Of a stretch of DNA of 64,000 nt, positions 40,504 through 64,000 are shown piece by piece; the first letter of the stretch is position 1, and every line of letters begins with the position of its first letter. Under the pieces are notes generated by a model. It saw nothing but the letters and a program-made list of their open reading frames with translations, was not told the DNA's origin and did no database searches. The translations under genes and the position numbers were made by a program. The DNA is from Apostichopus japonicus (Eukaryota > Echinodermata > Holothuroidea > Aspidochirotida > Stichopodidae). The DNA lies in the NCBI RefSeq assembly GCF_037975245.1, contig NC_092578.1:1807001-1871000 (forward strand). Reading direction: 5' to 3'.

Positions 40504-41079
40504 TCTCTCATAGAGTGTTAGCTCAGTGGTTAACGCCGGTGCCTTTCAATCATAAGGTCCCTGGTTCGAGTCACTCCCAGATTAATGTATGTCGTCCAGT
40601 TACAGAAATTGTTGAGAACTTATACAATTCATAATCATGGACGTTAAATATGAATGTAAGAGACTGACTTCGGTCAGCTTGCGGCTTTGATGAGCCAATG
40701 AGGCTTCTTCGCGAGTTCCTGCCAGGGCCGTCTTAACGCATGGGCCCACTGGGCCCTGGCCCAGGGCCCCGCGATGCCAGGGGCCCCGCAATCGTAGTAA
40801 CCCCATGTCTTAATCTGGGAGGAAAACTTATTGAATAGGCCATTATGCCTGAGTGAATTCGATACTTGACAACTTGTGACGAGAGTTGGTGAAACACTTG
40901 AGAGTTTGACATTAAATATTCGAATCTTAGTTGGCAGCCCTGAAATATACAATGCCCGAAGGCTTACAACACCAATTGGTCATAGCTGGTCATAAGAACC
41001 TACGCTAGTACACTCAATTCACCTAATAGGTGCAATTATGTTTCACCATGAGGAGCATGCTATAAGTTCATGTTCCTCG

Positions 41080-41367
41080 GGCCCTCCCTTAAAAATACTT
41101 CAGGTTCTTGGCGACTACGTTGCGTTAGATAGTGTAAAACCGCCTACACACCCCCCTTCATTTCAATGCATGATGGTTACAAATTGTACTTGGGAACGTT
41201 CATTTTCAAGGTTAAAACAAATCAAGAATAATCCCCGGAACAGAATGGGGCAACGGCAATTTAATAGGCTCTCTCTCGTGTGCATAGAAAGCGACATCCT
41301 CAAAAAGATTGACTTTCAGCCAATCATGCAACAGTTTACGATCAAGAAATGCCGCAAGTTCCGTTAG
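41080..41367 (+). pseudogene. hAT transposase C-terminal dimerisation domain remnant
   Basis: The frame ending at 41367 contains WERSFSRLKQIKNNPRNRMG, then RLSLVCIESDIL and KKIDFQPIMQQF. This is the hallmark ERSFS-L-K-IKN-R-xM block of hAT family C-terminal (BED-finger/KRAB-less ZMYM-like) transposases. Upstream the similarity continues only in other frames (near 41080-41180), so the gene is frameshifted and lacks its N-terminal zinc finger and catalytic core. Confidence 0.8.
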
Positions 41368-41562
41368 TTTCCCCAGTTGAAAGACTCAACACAAGGTTGT
41401 TACAAATGTTGAGTCCAGTATTGTTAGGGAAGGGATGGAGGGCAACTGGGAGATTACTCTTCTTTAATGTATTTCAGCTTTTAGAAATATCACGCATGTT
41501 ATTCAGCTAAAGTTTTATGCTTTATGCGCGACATAGAGAGGGGTGATAAATGCAGGCATGTC

Positions 41563-41936
41563 CAAGGGCGTAGGAACCGGGGGGCTGGGGGGGGGGGCGC
41601 CAGCCCCCCAGTGAAAAATATGGAGGGGCGGAAGTATCATTCCGCCCCCCCCCCCCGCTTCGCAAGTCAGAAAACCCCTTTTTCATTTCCAAATGAGAAA
41701 AAAATCTCATTTAGAGCACCAAATTGCATCTAAGGCCAGCTGAAAATGCAAAATTATATACAAAATGGAGTGGCTGGGTTGAAGTGTGTCATATTGCACC
41801 AAATTGCATCTGAGGCCACCTGGAAATGCAAAAAAAATCCAAAGGGGAGGGGGACACCCCCTCCCCTTAGACCCCTCCCCCAGGCCGGCCATCCGTCTTC
41901 AGCCCCCCCACTCAAAAGTACCTTCCTACGCCACTG
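41563..41936 (-). mobile_element. hAT-type MITE family 1, copy B, nested in the hAT element
   Basis: It starts CAAGGGCGTAGGAACC and ends CCTTCCTACGCCACTG, the reverse of copy A at 34255-34624. The exact duplication GGCATGTC occurs at 41555-41562 and 41937-41944. Internal similarity to copy A is high, including the GATGCAATTTGG-type repeats. Confidence 0.92.
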
Positions 41937-42110
41937 GGCATGTCTATGCTTGAGCGATTGTCAAGGATGTCAAGTTTTCACGCAACTTGTTTTCGAACTC
42001 ACTTGATTGAGGGGCCCCGCTCCATTGCCGGGCCCAGGGCCCGGTGATCTCTTAAGACGGCCCTGGTTCCTGCTTGCAGGAGGATCTAATATACATTCAT
42101 ATACATACAT

Positions 42111-43225
42111 AGTGAAGTTCAACCCCTGCACCCCCTATCCACACCTCCCCCCCCCCCCCAACAGCAAAATAAAAAGACATGTCAGATAATTCTTGTAATA
42201 AACCTCTTTGATTTATTTATTTCTTTCTGCTTCTTCAGCAAATTCTTGGGCGAGGGGGATGGCTAAACATCTCCTTGATTCCTGCTCATGTTCCACTGGG
42301 CTGCTCATAAAACCATTTAATCCTTTTCATTTGGTTTAAATATATGGGATGGATGGGGAAGGACAGCTTACACAATGAACAACAGCTTATACCGCGCCTT
42401 CTCTTGTTGATGAGTGTTCAGCGAAATAACAAAACCTTTGCATAATTGTTGCTCCAAGTCCTGCTACGGCGGGGTACACTTACCTTCCCATCCGACAGAC
42501 CAACGGAGCATCTGACTTATTTCTGAAATTATGAGGGAGGTTAAGGCGCTCCCCCCCCATCCCCCCATTCACAATCAACATAGTGCTGCTGTAGAGAACA
42601 AAGTTGTTTTGAAACCCCATTTCCCTATATACAAATCAGAAATTGGAAGACTTTGCTCAACAACAACAACAACAACAACGGACAACAGCAATGGTGAATT
42701 GATCATTCATTAATTCATACTGAATAATTAATTTGATTCTTGATGAGCTTTTTGAACCAAGAATCGACTGGTTACCGAAAGATGGATCTTCAATCAGGCA
42801 ATGGAGAATCACATCAAATGGGAAAATGCTTAATTTATTTAAAACGAGATAAACTAAGAAATTCGATTGTTTTTCTCTGATATTTATTCATCTGAATGCT
42901 TCCAAAACTTGAGACAAATGTAGAGTGAACCATGACTATAAATGTTGAAGCAATATTAATATCTTCCATAAATTTAAATATATTAACTGTATAATTAATA
43001 TTAAACATATGACAATTCTGTCTCTTTACCATTACAAGTCATAAATCACAAGAAGGTATAAATTCTTAAGAAGGGTGCTAGCAATCATTACAAATACATC
43101 ACATTCCACCCTCCCACCCCCCCCCCCCCCCACCAAGGCCCCAACCACTCCCTCCCTTATTCCCTTGTTTTGTAGATAAATGATGACTCATGTTTTAAGT
43201 TTAACAAACTTCATTAATTTTTTTA
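42111..43225. other. Intergenic DNA downstream of the nucleotidyltransferase gene
   Basis: No exon recognised. Contents are C runs near 42150 and 43120, an (AAC)n microsatellite at about 42659-42680 and AT-rich DNA. It probably includes the 3' untranslated region of the - strand gene. Confidence 0.55.
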
Positions 43226-46200
43226 TTATTTCACTTGGTCCAAGAAGTAAGCATGGCATTGTTTATATGATGATAAAGATCCAACATCGAATCGTCCCGA
43301 GATTGGAAAGGTGTGCAAACGCTCCCTGAAAATTATCAAAGAAATGAAAGTATCAAGGTATAAAACTTCATCTGTAAAAATATAGAAAGTATACACGACA
43401 GAAATAAGCCAACTTTTGAGCAGTTCTACAATCGTTAACATTTTTTTCCTCAAAATATAATTCATAATATATATTCTATAATATAAGAAAATTTGAGTTT
43501 TGAACAAATGTAATATTGCCTATAATTTAGAAGGCTCAAATGGTTATTAAATAACCTGTAGCCACCCTTAAATGACTGAACCTGACTCTGATTGATCTGG
43601 AAAAATATAAAATAAAAGAATGTTTGGCGATCCCTCTGCACGTAAATTACACCAAGCACACTTCACTAAGAATTCATCAAAACATCTTATAAGTCACTGT
43701 ACACGTTGAAGTTCGATATAACTTAATGGATCAAAAGTTATATATATTTTTTTTGGAAGAATGACATAAAACTGGATAAGATTTCATGATAAGGTGACTG
43801 AAGTGAATATTAAACCCTACCTCTCAGACAAATACCGGACAAAGTGACCGGGGGCATCTCTTTCTGAGAGGGGACAATTCTATGGAAGAAAATGTGAAAA
43901 GCAAAATGTGATTATCTCTTTAGCATCTGAAGTCATTGTTTTATTATCTTTCCCATCTTAAGTTACTGATACATAATAATCACTACTGTTTAAAGGGTGT
44001 GAAGACTCGCGCACAAAGAAACGTCTCATGCCGGTAATCCGACCTAGTTTCGACTGAGGTGTAACAGAAGTGTTAGACACCACCATCGATCCCAGAAAAT
44101 ACACACACAGCTTGCTACCGTCGGTAATTAGACACTACTGTATAGTCACTAATGCAGCTACGGTCAATACCCATAACACAGTGTACATAGCAGCGATGGA
44201 CATCTCAGGTCTAGATAAAAGATAACAAGGTATCACGTTTCATTACTGTCTGCATTTTGTAGCAATAAGAAAAAACCTTCACTTGCAGGCAACGGAAAGT
44301 TAACTTTTTCACAGGGCGGCACGCAGTTTGCAGCGAGTCTTCAATGCCTTTAATAGTTTGGTTTCAGTTTTGAAAGAGGGCGCTTGTCATATGACTGTAA
44401 GCAAAGAATGCAGATGAAAGCCAAATGTTTCTTGAATGACCAATACATGTCTGTGTTTTTGGTTACAGGAGCTTGCAAGGATTGTATACGTACTGTAAAC
44501 ACTACGCGAATACCATGATTAGGTTTTAAACTGAGCATTAATAGGGAAGGGGAGTGAACGATTCATCAATCAATCAACACGAACAATATTTATATTATCT
44601 CACCTTCGTCTCCTCTAGAAAGTTTCCTATTTGGTGTAAACTTGACTTAGAAAGCAGATAAAAACAGGGAACCTGCATATGAAAGAGAAAGATGAAGAAA
44701 CAAATGTACAGCAATCACAAAAATTAGTTTCTGTGAATGTTTGAGAAGGTTTTAGCTTCCAGCTTAATTTTCACTTGTCTATATTTTCAACGTACACCAT
44801 TTTCTTGGGGGCACCACTCTACGTGAAAACAATTGACTAATCGAGTTTGGAATGAATTAATAAGCTTGAAATCAATTAGATATTGTATACAAATCCAAAA
44901 ACAAACTAGCTCTACGTTAAATTATTTCCTGGTTTACCGAATGGCCCACAAAATTCAAATCTGCTTAACGGTTTCCAAACAGTTTTTCAAAGGGAGACAG
45001 GTGGATTGGGTGCGGGAAGGAGGGGTGGGAGAGGGGTGTGTAGAAGGAGGAAGAGACATGCTACACAGTTAATTTCAAGTAAAGAACATTTTACGATGAT
45101 TGTGTAGCATCGTCAAATCGTTTTCCCACTTATAACACACAATGCTTGCTTGGCCTTTGCATTTTATATACTTCATGTCAGTGTCATGAATTTTTTTTTT
45201 TGGAGGGGGTAGGGGCAGTTTAAATAATTTACCTTCAGAAGCAAATTTTTAGTCACTGAAGCATATTTGATACTACCAAAGGAATACTTGACATTGTGGT
45301 GAGGACTAATTAGGATCCAATTTTCAAAGCGAGAGTATTCAGTCATGTAGGAAGCAGCTAACTTAAATATCGAATATTAGAGAGTTTTCAGGTTACTGAA
45401 TGAAATACATTGTCTTTGATCACTGCCTTCGTTATTCCTCTAAATTAGGGATGCTTCTTTTGACTCAACTTAATATGACACTCAATTACGCACTCAACAA
45501 CTGGCCAACTTACAGAAAGCCTCGAAGATGTTGCTTCTGGCCCAACTTTCTCCAAAAAAGATGAAATTTTGCCATCTTCTTCAACCTCAACAATTCCTGT
45601 TTTCCAAGTATCTGAATGACATGTAATAAATGATAAACAATAAAGTCTGTATAGAGCTAGGGGCAGAGAACTGTATGGTTGTTGCCTGTGATATGTTTGC
45701 TCTTCCATGTCCAGTTTAGTAGTTGGGAGAGTCGGTTGGTTGGTGTGGGTACAATCGGGAGAAGGAAGGAAGACAAAATGTAGTGATTTTCCAAATAAGG
45801 CAAATTCCTTTTTTGGTTTTTATGATAATCACAATTTTCAATCTGTATGACTCAGTTTTACAGTAGCTAATACATACAAAACATTTTCAAATAGTCTAAA
45901 CATAAAGAAAGGTCAAACAAAAATTCTTTCTTTGAAATGGTTTTTTTGGTTTCTGGTATCTTAAAGATATGTGGATGTACGTACCTTCATCAGTACAGAT
46001 GACAGTTGTCACTAAGCCAGCAGAACCCTTCTTTGATTGTCTCTCGAAACAGTCGATAAACTCTTCTATTTTAAAATCTTCGTGGAACAGAGTATCTCTG
46101 TCGGTACAGAAATCAGAGGAGACAAAATAAAGACATTAAGTCATGTTACCGCCAGGCATCAGCAAAATCTAACACAAAATGCAAAATTTTGTCTTCTATT

Positions 46201-47839
46201 TGAAATGAGTCTTAATTGAATCAATTCAACATTGAAATGGAAATTTGGGGTATTCATGAAAACAAACAGAAATTCTAGAAAGCTGTTTCAAAGATGGGAT
46301 AAATAAAGATAGCGAAAAAAAGAAAGAAAAGTAATTCCTTTCGACATCTCAGTTTCTGTCTATCTCAGATATTTCTAAGCATCGTTTCCTAGGTAACAAG
46401 GCCTCTCAGAGGTCATCAGTAGTTCCTAGCAATATGCTAGCAAGTCAATTAATTGTCACACATGTTGAAACATCAAGATGCATATTTCTCTATCACCCTC
46501 AAAACATTTTTCGTCATTGAGACATTTCATTGAGTAATTGGACAGTCCTCTCTGTCTTTGAATAATTTGGTGTGACAGAACCTCCCAGAAGGTACTTTTG
46601 AATACTTTGAGTAATTTTTAGCGGGCTAAAATTTAAGGGTGAGGGGGGGGGGGCAAAACTGACGACCTAGCTTTACAGCTTAAAACAGAGACGTGTAAAA
46701 GGGAAAACAAACCCGCCCAGTACCAGCAAATCATCTTGAATTGAGGCAGAATTTATAGCTAAGGAGATGCAGCCAACAGCTCCTGGTCTGTCCTACAGAA
46801 GATGAAGAATGAAGAAAAATGATGAACAAAATTTGTGGAAAATGTCTCTCCCTTATATGAGAGAAAATTTAGACTGCCTACCTGTAGATACATTACGGAC
46901 CAGTCTTTACTCCTGAAAGAGCAAAGCTAGGTTATGAATGACAGAGTATTTGCATACTGTACCTAGTCAAGGCTTCAAAAATTGCACTGGTTGAAAATTT
47001 CAAAAGAATTATGTATTAATAAAGCAAATTATTCATACATTTTCTTCATGATTATTATTGTTTGAGACTACGCTATATGTGTAAAATTTGTTAAAAGTTT
47101 ACCTCATTTGAGAGTGAACCATCACAGATGATTTCAAGGTCTGGCCATTCCTCTGCCCATTGAAGAAACTGGTTATGATAAAACTTATTACACTACCAAA
47201 ATGAAAATTATGAGACATTACAAATATTATCAAATTACATTATATAGCATTCATTTAATTTTTTTATTTATCTTAGGAGAGAGCAAAGAAATAAGAACAA
47301 TAAAAAATTGTTGTATAATTTTTATCAATATTGCTTGTTTTAGTGGGGAAAGTCATGAATGTTATTTGCTCAATATAATGTTGATGACTCAAATAGTTTA
47401 TTTCTTAAGAAAAAAATTAAATGTTACCTTCATCACCGTCTGGTTTGAGGGGGAGGAGGGGGGCAGGAGGTGGGATATGGCAATGGAATGTAAATGGGAA
47501 GGGGAAATACTATAGTGTTAGTACTAGGCACCTTGGTGTTATACTGTATTAAACTTCAAATCATGCAGTGACTGCTTGACCATTACATATAATCCAACTT
47601 ATGAATTGCTGCTATCTCTTTTGTAAAATGGTAGTTTTCCTTACCACTAAATACACTTTGTCTATCTTGTTACTGGTTTTATTCAACATCTTCATGAGAT
47701 GTGATGAGAGAGGAAGACTTCCAATTGGCAACAGAGGCTTTGGCACATTCAATAGTTGCTTGTAATTTCCGGACTCATCATTTTTTAGATCTCTTTGAAG
47801 TCGAGTTCCATACCCTGCTGCAAGAATGAGGGCCTTCAT
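43226..47839 (-). CDS. Nucleotidyltransferase-fold protein (sugar-1-phosphate nucleotidylyltransferase-like), complete
   Basis: Eight exons on the - strand join in frame: 47839-47645, 47192-47103, 46792-46713, 46097-45985, 45611-45514, 44672-44604, 43879-43821 and 43325-43226. All have GT-AG borders and sum to 804 bp, 267 residues plus stop. The N-terminus MKALILAAGYGTRL is the nucleotide-binding signature; VPKPLLPIG carries the conserved lysine. Later come SNEDRPGAVGC, DDLLVLGGRDTLF (GGDT-like metal site, here G-G-R/D boundary at an intron), TGIVEVEEDGKISSFLEK, CFYLLSK and ISGRFDVGSLSSYK. Family members transfer NMP to sugar phosphates in the cytosol, but the animal group is uncharacterised, so the substrate is unknown. 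An upstream in-frame ATG at 47893 would add 18 residues; homologues begin at MKALILAAG, so I chose 47839. The stop overlaps an AATAAA (43222-43227). Confidence 0.88.
43990..44353 (-). mobile_element. TTAA-ended MITE, copy 2 (in nucleotidyltransferase intron)
   Basis: Reverse copy of the element at 31611-31960. It starts TTAAAGGGTGTGAAGACTCG, and its right end reads AGTCTTCAATGCCTTTAA. Internal blocks such as AGACGTTTCTTTGTGCGC (complement) are shared. It sits between exons 6 and 7. Confidence 0.75.
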
Positions 47840-48616
47840 CTCTAACAGTTTCACTAATTTTTCATAAGCTGTATTAAAGACAAATTTAAACATTTCAAAT
47901 GGTAATAAATTGAATTTAGCAACATAAAATAAGGAAAAGGGTCCATCTTTGATGTCTCAACGGTATTTCTAAGATTACATTCAGTATAGGGCCTACCTAC
48001 CTTAACTTCGAAGAAGTATTTTTAAATCCGGAGGCTGTTTAGTAGAGTCACTACCATGTAGTTGAATGTAAACAAACCCACTCTCAGCTACCTGTGTATA
48101 ATTACAACTACAGTGTTGTTCTCTCGTGAAACTGGTCTAAGCTATGTAGATTCAATTTCAATAGCGTAACCACAGTCAACTTAGCAAGTCGGATAATTGC
48201 GGATAATTGCGGTCGTAGCTTACGAAAAGTTCTTTATTTAAACACTTTCTCTTTTCGATTTAAAAGTTAGTCAACATTAAAAAGGTATGTCCACTCATTT
48301 AGATGGCGAAAGTTTTTCGTTACGGACAGGCACCTTCCTTGCTATTGATATGACCAGAGTGAGATACACAGTACATGCTGCAAAGAGCCAAAGATAGATA
48401 TATGTTGATGACACAAAACTGAGACTAAAGAGGATATGATTCTGCATTACCGCAAAACGTAGTTGATAAAAATCTACACTTTCATTACCCTTTAGTGAGC
48501 TTTTTTACGTTTTTGTCGCTTTTATTTTGTACAGATTATAAAGATCATCAACATAGCTACGAGGCAGCGTAAAAGTGGTCAGCAAGTATTTAAAAGGCTT
48601 AATGTAAATATCCAAA
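47840..48616. promoter_or_regulatory. Shared upstream region of two divergent genes
   Basis: The 777 bases between the start codons of the nucleotidyltransferase (-) and KAT2 (+) must hold both promoters and 5' leaders. I see no strong TATA box near either start; a short duplication CGGATAATTG occurs near 48190. The KAT2 start context (CCAAAATGG) fits Kozak preference. Confidence 0.55.
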
Positions 48617-63163
<14,547 letters not shown>

Positions 63164-64000
63164 GTAAAACAAGCTGAATAATGGCTGGTCTATATTCAGT
63201 GCAAAGTGACAGGGTGTTAGATTTTACTCCAATGAATCATTGATCTAATTTTATTCTGTCTCATTCGAAGCAGGTACTAAGATGGGGTGTAGACAAGGGT
63301 GCATAAGTCATCTGAAATCAAATCACTTGGTGCAATGTCATTGCTTTTAATATCAAAGTGCCATATCTTTTTCGGAAACTGCCATGGAGCAACTAATCAA
63401 ACCACCTTTTTTTACCCCATCAATTGTGTAAATACAGGATGCAGGTTAATTATCTCTGTGTTGGCTCTATTACTGGGATTGCCAGCACAGAATAGATGTT
63501 GGTATTTATCTGGTATTCTTTCATGCTTGTTAAAAATTCTTGTTAAAATTCCTTGAACGTGATTGCCCTGTTGTCATTAGCTGACTTTGCATTAACCTAT
63601 GGATAATGTTCGGTAAACTCACCGGCGGATAATTATAAGTTGAAATAAAAAAAAGATCCGGATACCAGCTAGTTGCCGAAGCTTATTCAAAGTAAACAAA
63701 TCAGATCAAGTATGGTATGACAGCAAACTCCTCTGTGACACTGCCCCTTGGCAAAATGATTACCAAAATTTCTGAGGGATACTGACCATAGGGTGTAAGC
63801 AACAACCATAACCTCATTTATCAATGCCGACATAAATGTTATGGCTGAACGGCCATGGCAACAAAAGTAGGCCTAACGTTGAGTAATGGTGTCAGAAGTT
63901 ATCGGAGCTGGTTTCAAATAAACAAAATAGGCAATGTTCAAATGTCCTGAGAGCAGCGATCCAAGGAATCGAACCAACGAAAGACATTTATACACCACAG
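63164..64000 (+). other. KAT2 intron, no exon recognised
   Basis: From the donor after exon 16 to the window end I see no bromodomain exon; the remaining coding part must be to the right. Confidence 0.7.

Larger units (their letters stand above)
40723..42065 (+). mobile_element. hAT DNA transposon with transposase remnant, itself interrupted
   Basis: Ends CAGGGCCGTCTTAA and TTAAGACGGCCCTG are perfect 14-bp inverted repeats, and subterminal GGGCCC-rich blocks also mirror each other. The exact 8-bp duplication GTTCCTGC flanks it at 40715-40722 and 42066-42073. Length is 1,343 bp, about 960 bp without the nested MITE. It carries the decayed C-terminal hAT transposase at 41080-41367, so it is a deletion derivative, not autonomous. 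Confidence 0.93.
40512..42110 (+). mobile_element. tRNA-derived SINE split by a hAT insertion
   Basis: The head GTTAGCTCAGTGGTTAACGC (A-box-like) with GGTTCGAGTCA at 40563 (B box) begins a SINE. Its body, GCGGCTTTGATGAGCCAATG and on to GAGTTCCTGC, stops at 40722 and resumes at 42066 with TTGCAGGAGGATCTAA and an ACATACAT tail. A second, shorter copy lies at 24418-24535. The SINE follows directly after the target duplication of the element at 39860-40503. Confidence 0.7.

Noticed and set aside
40512-40582. tRNA gene with A and B boxes
   Set aside because: No paired acceptor stem and it continues into a repeated SINE body; same reasoning for 11681, 54468, 55883 and the - strand at 61855.
41038-41367. 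Intact host gene with hAT-type domain
   Set aside because: Lies between perfect hAT ends with an 8-bp duplication and is frameshifted upstream, so it is a transposase relic.

Overview
This is eukaryotic (animal) nuclear DNA: AT-rich, with spliced genes, GT-AG introns of 0.2 to 5 kb, several transposon families and tandem satellites. The two recognisable conserved proteins (an NRAMP metal transporter and a KAT2/GCN5-PCAF acetyltransferase), the tRNA-derived SINEs, CR1/RTE-like retrotransposon remnants and hAT elements fit a marine invertebrate deuterostome. An echinoderm, perhaps a sea cucumber, is my guess; nothing here proves the species. Most open frames over 60 codons are intron or repeat noise.

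Three gene models hold up exon by exon, with phases that close. (1) 5199-20211, + strand: a SLC11A/NRAMP proton-coupled divalent metal transporter, 14 exons, 5' end not found. A second in-phase terminal exon at 25492-25593 suggests two alternative C-termini. (2) 43226-47839, - strand: a complete 8-exon, 267-residue nucleotidyltransferase-fold protein (sugar-nucleotide pyrophosphorylase superfamily). (3) 48617-63163, + strand: KAT2A/KAT2B, 16 exons and 740 residues seen. The GNAT catalytic domain is complete; the bromodomain lies past the right edge. Genes 2 and 3 are head to head, 777 bp apart between start codons. A weaker candidate is a small secreted protein at 37544-37816 (-).

Between 26 and 43 kb lies a repeat-rich intergenic region. 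It holds hAT-type elements with matching 8-bp target duplications, including a three-deep nest (SINE, cut by a 1.34-kb hAT with transposase remnant, cut by a 374-bp MITE), TTAA-ended MITEs, and satellites. One 124-bp satellite repeats a GC-box/CCAAT/TATA-like arrangement. Introns carry further MITEs, SINEs and non-LTR retrotransposon pieces.

I found no operon, CRISPR array, rRNA or functional tRNA, and no clear novel multi-gene system. The observations most worth following are the alternative NRAMP tails, the nucleotidyltransferase/KAT2 divergent pair, the nested transposons, the promoter-like satellite and the duplicated splice donor in KAT2.
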